Origin: Ruficoccus amylovorans
GTDB taxonomy: Bacteria; Verrucomicrobiota; Verrucomicrobiia; Opitutales; Cerasicoccaceae
Assembly: GCF_014230085.1 (NCBI RefSeq)
Contig: NZ_JACHVB010000043.1
Span: 1 to 64,000 of the forward strand
DNA: 64,000 nucleotides
Reading direction: 5' to 3'
The notes beneath the pieces were generated by a model that had not been told where the DNA came from, did not search any database, and saw only the letters and a program-made list of their open reading frames with translations. Below are positions 1 through 8,182 of this stretch, piece by piece. Numbering within the stretch: the first letter of the stretch is position 1; each line of letters opens with the position of its first letter. The position numbers and the translations under genes were made by a program.

Positions 1-48
1 CGCGGATTCCAACTTCTAAGGAATCATTTTTGTGCTGGGTTGAGGTGG

Positions 49-1005
49 TCAAGCGGCGAAGTGTAGTTTGAGGTTGTTGGGAGAAAGGAAGTGTAGGGTT
101 TTGCGTGGGCGTTGGTTGAGTTGGGCTTCGATGTGGGCGAGCCTAGGCTCGCCCACATCGAGGAAGTTTGTGCCCTTGGGGAAGTATTGTCGGACGAGTC
201 CGTTGAAGTTCTCGACGCCGCCTTTTTCCCATGAGTGGTAGGGCTTGCAAAAGAATCCGGCTGCGCCGAGGGCCTCACTGACGCGCCGGTGTCCGGCGAA
301 CTCCAGCCCGTTGTCATAGGTGATGGTGTGCACGCGGTAGCCTTGCAGGACGCCGATAATGGCCTCAGCGGTCTCGTTGGCATCTTTGCTTTGCAGCAGC
401 GCCAGCCGCCCATAGCGGCTCTTGCGCTCGTAAAGACTCAGCAGGTAGCCTCCACCCCGGCAACCGGCGATGAGGTCCGCCTCCCAGTCGCCGTAACGCT
501 CGCGCCGCTGCACGATCGCAGGCCGCAGCTCAATGTCCACGCGGGCCGGGAGCTTGTGGCGGCTGGCTTTGTTCTTGTGCCGGTAGCGGCGTTTGCCGTT
601 GATGCGCAGGTGCCGGTAAAGCGTGCCCCCGCGATCACGGTCAGCCTGGATAAACGTGTAGATGCTCGTACGCGAAGGCGCCGGACGCCCCTGCCGCCGC
701 AGAGCTCCGCTGATCTGCTCGGGGCTGTGCTTGCACTCAATCCGCTCCCGCACGAGGGCCTCCAACTCTCCCTCGATCACGCGGTGACGACGACGCTTGC
801 ACTGCTGACGCCCAAGCGCCTTGGCATGCGCTTGTCCAGGACGATACCCGCGCAGCCCCCGATTACGACTCAGCTCCTTGCTGATGCTCGATTGAGAAAA
901 CCCCAGAAAATGGGCGATCTCGCGCTGACTCTTTCCGGCTTTACGCATGCGATAAATAATGGGACGATCCTCCACGCGGAGGCGACGGTAGCTTCTTGTT
1001 GACAT
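49..1005 (-). mobile_element. IS30-family transposase (complete ORF)
   Basis: A 318-residue DDE transposase of the IS30 family, which cuts and pastes its insertion sequence. The N-terminal third holds a helix-turn-helix (residues about 22-48, with SQREIAHFLGFS and SISKEL). The catalytic core shows D177 in DWEAD, D231 in TYDNG and E265 in GGVENFNG. The 33-residue gap between the second Asp and the Glu is the classic IS30 spacing. The reading frame is intact, so the element may be active. I could not identify convincing terminal inverted repeats in the short flanks, so the element boundaries are unknown; the left end may lie at or before base 1. It sits 100 bp past the 3' end of the rhomboid-like gene. 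Confidence 0.93.
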
Positions 1006-1104
1006 GTTGGTTCTCGCAAACCGCCATGCTTAAGCACCCTCTCGCGCTCTCCCCAAAAAACTTTTGAGACGGAACTTCGTTCCTTCGCAAGAACGTGGCC
1101 TAGG

Positions 1105-1914
1105 CTATTCCTTAAAGGTTCCGCCGGCGGCGGAGAGCTGGTCGGCTTCGGGCTGGTCCATGAGGGTGACGTGGGATTCGCAGTAGCCGCGCCCGTCACG
1201 GTAGTAGAACTGGTCGTCGGGCTTGGTCTTGTCCGTCGCACCGCAGATGCAGCACAGGTGGAAGGGCTTCTCGGCCTCGACGCGCTGCTTTTGCTCATAG
1301 ACCTGGCGGCGTTTGGCCGCCTTGCCCCGGCGCAGGATTTCGCCGCCGAAGAAGAGGAAGAAGTTCGCCGTGGCCGCAAGCACCATCAGGCGGTTGGAGG
1401 CGGTGCCCCCGATGAACTCAAACGCGTAGAGCGCCCAGGTCAGCGCCGCCAGCCACTTGACCTTCACCGGCAGGACAAAAAAGAGCAGGAACTCGAAGTT
1501 CGGAAACAGGTAAGCGAAGGCGAGAAAGACCGAGGTGGCCAGAAAGGCGTTGGTCGCGACCTGATCGGGGGCGGCGAAGGAGGCCGCGATGGTGGCCAGC
1601 GCCCCGACGAAAATGAAAAGGTTGAACCGAAACTCCCCCCAAGTCCCCTCCAGCGCGCGCCCGAGCATGAAAAACACGTACCAGGCGATGAGCAGGAAGA
1701 TCGGGCTGCTTGAGGGCGGGAAAAACAGGAACGTAAACACCCGCCAGACCTCGCCCTGGAGCACGAGTCCGGGGATGAGCGTCAACCGCTCCGGGGGAAA
1801 GTTGCCCAGCGAGATCAGTCCATAGACCACGACCTGCCCGATGATAATCCACAGGGTGAGGTTTTTGATGGCCAGTCCGCCAAAGCGGCGTTCCAGCCTG
1901 TCCAGTACGGTCAT
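1105..1914 (-). CDS. Rhomboid-like membrane protein with C-terminal zinc-binding-like tail
   Basis: A 269-residue integral membrane protein with about six hydrophobic segments between residues 18 and 195 and a cytoplasmic C-terminal tail. The fold order and phrases such as GEVWRVFTFLFFPP and the last two helices resemble rhomboid family proteins. However, the expected Gly-x-Ser-Gly of a rhomboid protease is absent (the equivalent helix reads ATSVFLAFAYLFP), and the WR-x-x-T-x-x-F-x-H histidine is replaced. It is therefore probably a non-proteolytic rhomboid relative. The tail carries CCICG and later C-x-x-H, a possible zinc-binding knuckle. Family membership is fairly sure; the function is unknown. 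Confidence 0.75.
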   Translation of the reverse strand: MTVLDRLERRFGGLAIKNLTLWIIIGQVVVYGLISLGNFPPERLTLIPGLVLQGEVWRVFTFLFFPPSSSPIFLLIAWYVFFMLGRALEGTWGEFRFNLFIFVGALATIAASFAAPDQVATNAFLATSVFLAFAYLFPNFEFLLFFVLPVKVKWLAALTWALYAFEFIGGTASNRLMVLAATANFFLFFGGEILRRGKAAKRRQVYEQKQRVEAEKPFHLCCICGATDKTKPDDQFYYRDGRGYCESHVTLMDQPEADQLSAAGGTFKE

Positions 1915-2087
1915 GTGTGTCGGGTCTCCTGAAAAAAATGCCGTCCGGTTCGGGGCGGCGGGCGTAAATGCGGCTCCCCGTACCTTGGGGATACGGGGAG
2001 CACAGCGGTGTTGAAAAAGAGTCAGTCAGGCGTTGGCGGCCTGAGTTCCCTTGGAATCAGTCAAGGCGGGCGAAACGCCCACCCGGC

Positions 2088-3347
2088 TCAGGCCATGGAA
2101 TAGGCTTCCAGGTGCTTGTCCACGCGGTTGGCGGCCAGCGCGAAAAACACCGGGGTGCCGTTTTCGTAGGGCACGGAGACCTCACCGGCGGCCAGCGGGC
2201 TGGCGTACTTGTAGTACTGGTAGCTGATGCTCAGGCCGTCTTCGTTGATCCAGTTGGCGGGGAAAGCCTTGGTGCTGTCGGCGATGTCGGCCAGCGAAGC
2301 CAGGCCGGTTTCGCAGCTGTAGGTGTCGGTATCGCCACGGGACAGGGTGATGACCTTGCCGGACTGGCCGTCCACCACGGCCTCGACGGCAGCCTGGCCG
2401 CACAGGAACGCCTCGTTCGAGTCGGCCTGGGAGGCGGCGCGGGCGCCACAGCGCTGGGTCGCCCCGAGGACGGAGCACTGGACCTTGACCGCGAGGTGCT
2501 GCTCCAGCAACTGGCGCAGGAAAAGCGACGGCGAGCTGATGTTCGGCAGCGAGGCCATTTCCGCCGGGATGGAGGTGGCCAGGTAATTGCCGTCCGAGTC
2601 AACCAGCCCCTGCCCGACCACGATCTGGCAGTAGGTATGGGTCTTGAGCACGTTGCTCACCTGCTCGACAAAGGCGTCGGCGCTGAAGGCAACCTCGGGC
2701 ATCAGAATGAGGTGGGGCGGGTCGGAGGGCTCGTTGCGGCGCTTGGCCAGCGAGGAGGCCGCCGCCAGCCAGCCGGTGTGGCCGCCGCCGACTTCGAGGA
2801 TGGAGACGAGGTCGTGGTTGCCCTGGCAGCACGCGTCCACGGCCAGTTCCTTGACGGTGGAGGCGATCTGCTTGACCACGCTGCCGTAGCCGGGGCAATG
2901 GTCGGTGAGGGAAAGCTCGTTCGTCAGGGACTTGGGCAGGCCGATCACGCGCAGGCTGACACCCTTGGCCTCGGCCAGCTCGCTCAGGCGGGCACCGGCC
3001 TCCAGGGTCTCACGGTCGCCGATGAGCAGGAAAAAGCGGACGTTGTGGGCTTCGAGGACGGCGAGCACGCGCTCCAGCTCCTCGGGGCGGCGGACAGAGC
3101 CGCGGCTGATTCCCAGAGCGGCACCGGGGGTGACGCGTAGCCCGCGAATGACTTGCTGGGACTCCTCGGCCAGGTCGATGATGTCCTCGTTCATGAGGCC
3201 GCGCAGGCCGTTGAGCCCACCGTAGATCTCCTCGATGCAGTCGTGGTTCAGTGCTTCAGTGACAGCGCCCGCCAGCGTGGAGTTTACAGTGGGGGTAGGT
3301 TCGCCGTCCTGGACGATCAAAATGTTACCGGTGAGTTCTTCGGACAT
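2088..3347 (-). CDS. Phosphofructokinase-like protein (PPi-PFK family), degenerate active site
   Basis: A 419-residue member of the phosphofructokinase family, closest in pattern to pyrophosphate-dependent enzymes (TDHCPGYGS, GGGHTGWLAAAS, LILMPE). The key catalytic motif PKTIDND reads PKSLTNE (residues 138-144), so the catalytic Asp is Thr and the last Asp is Glu. The GGDDT-type motif reads IGDRET, and the N-terminal glycine-rich loop is QDGEPTP instead of GG-x-x-PG. The family fold is clear, but catalysis of fructose-6-phosphate phosphorylation is doubtful, and a regulatory or altered role is possible. The start at MSEELTGN is preferred over an ATG 12 codons upstream because family similarity begins there. 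Automatic pipelines would probably label it diphosphate-fructose-6-phosphate 1-phosphotransferase. Confidence 0.8.
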   Translation of the reverse strand: MSEELTGNILIVQDGEPTPTVNSTLAGAVTEALNHDCIEEIYGGLNGLRGLMNEDIIDLAEESQQVIRGLRVTPGAALGISRGSVRRPEELERVLAVLEAHNVRFFLLIGDRETLEAGARLSELAEAKGVSLRVIGLPKSLTNELSLTDHCPGYGSVVKQIASTVKELAVDACCQGNHDLVSILEVGGGHTGWLAAASSLAKRRNEPSDPPHLILMPEVAFSADAFVEQVSNVLKTHTYCQIVVGQGLVDSDGNYLATSIPAEMASLPNISSPSLFLRQLLEQHLAVKVQCSVLGATQRCGARAASQADSNEAFLCGQAAVEAVVDGQSGKVITLSRGDTDTYSCETGLASLADIADSTKAFPANWINEDGLSISYQYYKYASPLAAGEVSVPYENGTPVFFALAANRVDKHLEAYSMA

Positions 3348-3446
3348 GTCTGTCTGGGTGTTTGGATGTTTAAAAGAGGACAAAATTTGAGGATGGGCAC
3401 TGGGCTTGGCAATGAAAAACGCGCTCCCCGGCCCCAGCGGGCGGCA

Positions 3447-5075
3447 TCAATCGTCCGCCTCCCGGTCCACAGGGCGGGCCGAGGCGTGCTCCAGCGAACG
3501 CGCCAGCGAGTTGAGCAGCCAGATCAGGCGCTCGACGGCGGCCACCACCTGAAGCAGCTCAGCCTGCTCGCGGGGGGCGGCTTCGCGGGCCGTCTCGATG
3601 AAGCCCTGCCGAAGCCGCGAAAGCGTCTCGCTGCCGTCACCGGTGATGAGCAGCGCCAGCGCGATGTCGTCGGGCTCCCCCGTTTCCACCGCGTCGAGCA
3701 CGGTCAGGGCCGCCGCCTCGAAGCCCTCGTAGAGCCGCCCCGCGCTGGTGTCGCGACGGCGGGCGAGCAGTTTGGCCCGGGGGATGTTTTTATAAAACTC
3801 CTCCTCCAGCGAGGCGTAGATGTCGAGCCGCTCGCTGAGAGTTCCAACGCGATGCGTGGTGTCCGCGGCAAGCGATTGGTGGACAAGTAGTTCAAGATAC
3901 CCGTCAATCGCCCGGCGCAGCCCCTGCGAACTCTCGTGGATGCCCCGGGCCTCCTCGGCGAGGAAGTTCGAGTGCGGGTCCATCCGCAGGTAGCGGGCCA
4001 GTTGCTCGCCGAGGCGGGTCTGTTCCATCCCGATCAGGTCGAGGCAGGTTTCCGGCTGCGCCTCGCAGCGCGGGTAAAGGAACTTCGGGCGGCTGGCGTC
4101 CTCGTCCAGCGGCGGCGGGTAAGCGCGGTTGAGCCAACGGGCCAGCGGCCCCTCCAGCGGCATGATAACCGCCGTCGTGACCACGCAGTACAGCAGGTTG
4201 GCCACTGCCATTTCGGTTGAAAGCGAGGTCGAAAGCGTTTCCAGGAACGCCGCCACCAACGGCACCCCGCCCCAGACTTCCACGAAAAACAGCGGCACCA
4301 GAATGGCCGTCCCGATCCACCCGTAGTAAACCTGGAACATCGCCATCTGCTTGGGCGTGCCCTTGAGCCGGAGCGTCAGCAGGTGCGTAATCAGGCTCGC
4401 CCCGAGGTTGACGCCGTAGATCGCCATGAGCGCTTCCAGCCGCCCCATCAGCCCGGCCTGCGCCAGCACGATGGTGACGAGGATCACGGCGTTGCCGGAC
4501 TGGGCCACCACCGTCAGCAGGCACCCGGCGATGAACACCAGCAGGTATTGTCCGGCGGTCGCCTCCATGATGTGCCGGAACCAGGTGAAATTCTGAAAAT
4601 CCTCCCCATAGTCCTGCAAGGTCAGCAGCCCCGTGAACAACAACCCCATCCCGAACAGAAACCCGAGCAGGTCTCGCCCCCGGCGCGGCACCCCGAAAGC
4701 GTAGAGGATGCCCGCCACCCCCACGAGGTAGGCGATGAAGAGGTTCAGCGGCAGGACGAGGAAAAAAATCAGCAGGCAAGTGCCGGGGTTGGACCAGTTG
4801 AGCAGGGAAATCGCCCGCTGGCGCTTCATCAGGCCGCTGGAGACCACGCTGATGGTCAGAAAGGTGATGGCGGCGGCGGTCTGCGTGATCGCCCCGATCC
4901 AGAACCCCCACCAGGCGGCCCGCCAGCGGGTCGAAGTCAGCCGCAGAAAAATCCCGTGCAGGCGGCAGCCGGTCAGGCGCTTGAGGTGCTGGTCGATAAT
5001 CTGGATACCGACGAAAAACAGCCCCAGTCCGGCCAGGATGTATCCGATGATGAAAAATAGGCTGTCGGCTTCCAC
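3447..5075 (-). CDS. Na/Pi-cotransporter II-like membrane protein with PhoU-like C-terminus
   Basis: A 542-residue protein. The N-terminal two thirds (about residues 1-325) hold eight or nine hydrophobic segments with two inverted repeats typical of the Na/Pi cotransporter (PF02690) family. The first repeat has GAITQTAAAITFL and the second LTVVAQSGNAVILV, followed by GVNLGAS. The canonical QSSSA signatures are altered (TQTAAA and AQSGNA), so the transported ion or substrate is uncertain. Residues about 340-540 are soluble, helical and charged, as in the PhoU-like tail of bacterial YjbB/NptA proteins. The start codon is GTG. The gene lies about 60 bp downstream of the PFK-like gene's start on the same strand, so the two are separate units reading the same way. 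Confidence 0.8.
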   Translation of the reverse strand: MEADSLFFIIGYILAGLGLFFVGIQIIDQHLKRLTGCRLHGIFLRLTSTRWRAAWWGFWIGAITQTAAAITFLTISVVSSGLMKRQRAISLLNWSNPGTCLLIFFLVLPLNLFIAYLVGVAGILYAFGVPRRGRDLLGFLFGMGLLFTGLLTLQDYGEDFQNFTWFRHIMEATAGQYLLVFIAGCLLTVVAQSGNAVILVTIVLAQAGLMGRLEALMAIYGVNLGASLITHLLTLRLKGTPKQMAMFQVYYGWIGTAILVPLFFVEVWGGVPLVAAFLETLSTSLSTEMAVANLLYCVVTTAVIMPLEGPLARWLNRAYPPPLDEDASRPKFLYPRCEAQPETCLDLIGMEQTRLGEQLARYLRMDPHSNFLAEEARGIHESSQGLRRAIDGYLELLVHQSLAADTTHRVGTLSERLDIYASLEEEFYKNIPRAKLLARRRDTSAGRLYEGFEAAALTVLDAVETGEPDDIALALLITGDGSETLSRLRQGFIETAREAAPREQAELLQVVAAVERLIWLLNSLARSLEHASARPVDREADD

Positions 5076-5215
5076 GTGTGCGGGTATCTACTAGCCAGCC
5101 CCAGCGGCCAGACTCAAGCCTGCATTCTGCCCATCGGTAATGACTGACGACCGGCAATGAACCGGCAGCCCCCCCTTTCTTTCCGCGAAGGAGCAGTTCC
5201 CCGACGATCCCCCCC

Positions 5216-6562
5216 TTACAAAATAACCGACCCGCCTTCGCGCAGCGTTGCCCGCAATTGGCGCGGATCGACGGCGGCGGCGGCCACCCCTCCCCGCAGG
5301 GCCAGCGCGGCGGCGACCCCGGCGGCTTCGCCGGTCTGGTTCATGTTGACCATGACCCGGATGGCGGCGTGGGCCTGCTCGTCGGCATCGATGAAGCGAC
5401 CCGCTGCCAGCAGGTTTCCATATGGCCCCTGCGGAATCAGACAGCGGTACGGAATCTGGTAATAAGTCGGGTCCACCGCCTGCGCGGCCCGCCAGCGCCC
5501 CTCGACCGGGGGCTGGTCGTGCCGGGTATAGGTCTCGCGTCCGTCCAGGTAGCGGAAGGTGATCCCGGGCTTGTCCCGGTGGTGGATGTCCACCCGGTAC
5601 GAGCCGTTGGCGATGGCGTCGTCGAAGCGTTTGCCGTGGAGGACTTCCTCGCCGCTGAGCCGGTGCAGGCAGTCGATGTGCCGCGTCTCGCGAATCCCGA
5701 TCCGGGCCGGAAGCCCGGCCAGCCCCACCCGCGAACCGGGCACGTGCTCCCTTAAAATATCCTGAATGGCGCGGATCTGGCGGCGGCCCTCGATCTCGGC
5801 CCGGGTCAGGCCGCGCGCGTCGGAGCAATCCTCCCCCACCCGCGTCCCGGCCAGCATCCGCAGGTCCGTCCCCGGCACCGGAGCCGACCAGATAAAGCCC
5901 TTGGGCATGCGGTGCGCGTCGGCCTGACGGGCGACGATCTCCCGCCACGGTGCCTGCCCGACACTTTCCCAGCCACTCACCAGCGCGCAGGCCGTGCCCG
6001 GCTGGAAATGCGCGGCCACGCGCCCCGCCAGCCCGAGCCGGTGGCAGAGGTCGCCGTCGCCGGTGGCGTCGATAAAGAACCGGGCCCGCAAGGCGCAGCG
6101 GCCGGATTTGTTCTCGACGATGACAGCGGCCAGCCGCCCGTCCTCGACCCACGGCGCGCAAAAAGCCGTGTGCAGCCACGGGTCGATCCCCGCCTCAGTC
6201 ACAACCTCGTCCAGCTCGATCTGCATTTCTGCGCTGTTAAAAATCCACCGCGCCGCGCCACTGCGCAAGCTGTCCTGCACCGCGTCGCGCCGGCGCAGAC
6301 GCTCGACCATTTCCAGCGAAAGCCCGGCGAAGATGCGTTTTTCAAAAGCCTCGTCCAGGTCGCTGTGCCAGATATTGACCAGCGAGAGCGTGGCCACCCC
6401 GCCAAAGCTCCCCATGCGCTCGACCAGCGCGACGGACAAGCCGAGCCGGGCCGCCCGGATCGCGGCGAAGACGCCCGTGCAGGAGCCCCCGAGGACGCAA
6501 AGGTCGTAGTCGCCCGCCACCGGAAGCTCCCGGGCAGGCTCGCGGATCGTTTTTTCTGCCAT
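5216..6562 (-). CDS. FAD-dependent oxidoreductase (FAD_oxidored family)
   Basis: A 448-residue flavoprotein. The N-terminal dinucleotide-binding fold is seen at DLCVLGGSCTGVFAAIRAA followed by an acidic strand end (ALVER), then GGVATLS. A second FAD contact is RFFIDATGDGDLCH around the middle, and the C-terminal GNLLAAGRFIDADEQAHAA is typical of PF12831 proteins, which are common beside sugar-catabolic genes in Verrucomicrobiota and Bacteroidota. I chose the start at MAEKTIREP because the longer ORF would run back over the divergent regulator's 5' region. The divergent AraC-type gene about 110 bp away is the likely regulator. The substrate is unknown. Confidence 0.85.
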   Translation of the reverse strand: MAEKTIREPARELPVAGDYDLCVLGGSCTGVFAAIRAARLGLSVALVERMGSFGGVATLSLVNIWHSDLDEAFEKRIFAGLSLEMVERLRRRDAVQDSLRSGAARWIFNSAEMQIELDEVVTEAGIDPWLHTAFCAPWVEDGRLAAVIVENKSGRCALRARFFIDATGDGDLCHRLGLAGRVAAHFQPGTACALVSGWESVGQAPWREIVARQADAHRMPKGFIWSAPVPGTDLRMLAGTRVGEDCSDARGLTRAEIEGRRQIRAIQDILREHVPGSRVGLAGLPARIGIRETRHIDCLHRLSGEEVLHGKRFDDAIANGSYRVDIHHRDKPGITFRYLDGRETYTRHDQPPVEGRWRAAQAVDPTYYQIPYRCLIPQGPYGNLLAAGRFIDADEQAHAAIRVMVNMNQTGEAAGVAAALALRGGVAAAAVDPRQLRATLREGGSVIL

Positions 6563-6670
6563 GCGCCAATCCTCCGTCACCCCCACCGGCAACACCAGTC
6601 CGGACCGATGGTCACCGCCCCCAATAACATGGACAAAACATCTGATTTTTACATAAATATCCAAACAAAC

Positions 6671-7549
6671 ATGAATCTCCCCCAACGGCAGACAGCGGAA
6701 AACCTGCTGGCCCGCGTCCTGCGCTCACCGGTCGCGGTCACGCGGGTCGGGCAGCGCCACTACACCGCCGGGCCGGGTGCGCACGACGAGGTTGTCACCA
6801 CCTGCCGCCTGATCCTGCTCCTGGCCGGAAGCATGCGCTACACGGTCGAGGGGCGTTCGTTTGTGCTGGAGGCCGGGACGCAGATTTTCGTGCCCGCGTG
6901 GACCCGGCGCATGTGGTCTACCCCGCTGGAGCACGGGTGCGAAATCGCCTGGTGCGAGTTTGACGACGATCCGGTTGAGTTCGGCCCCGGCCACTGCTTC
7001 TGCCGCACGCCGGGACGGGCCGCCTTCGCCCGCGAGAAACGCGCCCTGGCCGAGCTGGCCCGACTCTGGCAGGCCCACACGCGTTCCGCGGACGACCCAC
7101 TCCTGCGTCTTGGGCTGGAAGCCGCGCTCAAGCCGATGCTGGCCCGTTTCTGGCAAGAGGCCGCGCCAGTCCTCGCCCAAGACGGGATCGAACAAGCCCG
7201 TCCCCCGCATCCGCAGGTACGCCAGGCCCTGCGCTGGCTGGAGGAGCATTTTTGCGAGCCCGACGCGCTCGCCCGCCTGGAAGCCGCCTGCGGCCTGACC
7301 CCGAACTACTTCCGCGAACGCTTTCGCGAAGCCATGATGTGCACGCCCGGCGAGTACCTGCAACGCCTCCGCCTGCGCCGCGCCCGCTATCTGATCCACG
7401 CCACCGGCTGGCAGCACAAACGCATCGCCGCCGAGGTCGGTTACGCCGATCCGCTGTATTTTTCCCGACTCTATCGACGTTTTTGGGGACACCCGCCCAG
7501 CGCGGAGCTTTCCGCTAAAGACAGCCCACCCACGAGCGGCCCGGACTGA
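6671..7549 (+). CDS. AraC-family transcriptional regulator
   Basis: A 292-residue regulator. Residues 1 to about 150 form a cupin-like sensor region (LILLLAGSMRYTVEGRSFVLEAG). The last about 100 residues hold two helix-turn-helix units (ALARLEAACGLTPNYFRERF and HKRIAAEVGYADPLYFSRLYRRF), with the typical AraC ending RFWGHPPSAE. It is transcribed divergently from the FAD oxidoreductase, which it probably controls in response to a small, probably sugar-derived, ligand (inference). In-frame ATGs at 6608 and 6629 are alternatives. I chose 6671 because it leaves a promoter-sized gap and starts just before the cupin region. Confidence 0.88.
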   Translation: MNLPQRQTAENLLARVLRSPVAVTRVGQRHYTAGPGAHDEVVTTCRLILLLAGSMRYTVEGRSFVLEAGTQIFVPAWTRRMWSTPLEHGCEIAWCEFDDDPVEFGPGHCFCRTPGRAAFAREKRALAELARLWQAHTRSADDPLLRLGLEAALKPMLARFWQEAAPVLAQDGIEQARPPHPQVRQALRWLEEHFCEPDALARLEAACGLTPNYFRERFREAMMCTPGEYLQRLRLRRARYLIHATGWQHKRIAAEVGYADPLYFSRLYRRFWGHPPSAELSAKDSPPTSGPD

Positions 7550-7589
7550 CACCGGACCGTTTCCATGCAAGCCCGCGGACGGGCGGACC

Positions 7590-7763
7590 TCAGAAGCCGA
7601 CGGCTACGATGATGAAGAGAAACAGCAGGGCGAGCCCCGCGAGCATCCCGATCAGGACCATTTTGTCCTTCTTCGAGGGCTTGGGGTAATCGTCGTAATC
7701 TTCGCGCTCGTAAACACCGGGGCCAGCCGAGTGGTCCTGAGGCTTCACAGTTTCGTCGCTCAT
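7590..7763 (-). CDS. Small single-TM membrane protein
   Basis: A 57-residue ORF translated directly from the sequence. It starts MSDETVKPQDHS and has a hydrophilic acidic N-terminal half (YEREDYDDYPKPSKKDK) and one C-terminal transmembrane helix (MVLIGMLAGLALLFLFIIVAV). The charge pattern, with a lysine-rich stretch just before the helix, suggests a tail anchor with the N-terminus in the cytoplasm. It is convergent with the AraC gene, 40 bp away. The function is unknown. The composition and the sharp TM segment make chance unlikely. Confidence 0.6.
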   Translation of the reverse strand: MSDETVKPQDHSAGPGVYEREDYDDYPKPSKKDKMVLIGMLAGLALLFLFIIVAVGF

Positions 7764-7835
7764 ACAGAGATCCTTGGGTTGGGGTTACACCATAATGTAA
7801 GCTTATTCCCTAAATAAACTCAACCCGAAACCACA

Positions 7836-7915
7836 GCAGGGCATGCCCTGCACCCTCGGTGCTTCGCACCGTGATGGGGCTCTGCCCCATCGGAGCCAGA
7901 AAGGCTCCTGCCCCG
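7836..7915. repeat. Modular hairpin cassette, copy 1 (order A-B-C-D)
   Basis: Four hairpins in a row with almost no spacer: CAGGGCATGCCCTG (7838-7851), GGTGCTTCGCACC (7858-7870), ATGGGGCTCTGCCCCAT (7873-7889) and GGAGCCAGAAAGGCTCC (7891-7907). The same order occurs reversed at 38920-38998, and partial versions lie at 8120-8182, 57036-57085 and 61051-61142. The rest of the gap 7764-8119 shows no gene I can support. Confidence 0.85.
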
Positions 7916-8119
7916 TAAGCGTACTGACCGCCCCGGCAGGGAGCGAGTGCCAGCTCATCCACGCGCCCCCCGTCCGGCAACCGCGCAGGATGCCGTCATG
8001 TGCAGCTTCCCGCATCGTCCAGCTCCGCCACGCCCTCCCCGCGACAGGGGGAGGGCAGCGACCATTCTGGCCGTGCAGGGGAGCAGTTCCTCAGAGTCCA
8101 GCCCGCCAACGCACAGGGG

Positions 8120-8182
8120 GTAGGAGCCTTTCTGGCTCCGTAGGGGGATTTATCCCCCTCAATGCCAGCGGGGGCACCCCGC
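8120..8182. repeat. Modular hairpin cassette, copy 2 (reversed; purB 3' end)
   Basis: Hairpins GGAGCCTTTCTGGCTCC (8123-8139), AGGGGGATTTATCCCCCT (8142-8159) and GCGGGGGCACCCCGC (8168-8182). The last arm touches the purB stop codon (complement of 8183-8185), so the cassette probably acts as the purB transcription terminator. Confidence 0.8.

Noticed and set aside
5072-5084. CCACGTG-containing sequence as another parS site
   Set aside because: Only the central CACGTG is kept, the outer arms do not pair, and the base sequence is a normal coding start.
5912-6670. Long N-terminal extension of the AraC-type ORF
   Set aside because: It reads antisense through the FAD oxidoreductase gene and has no domain content, so the real start is taken at 6671.
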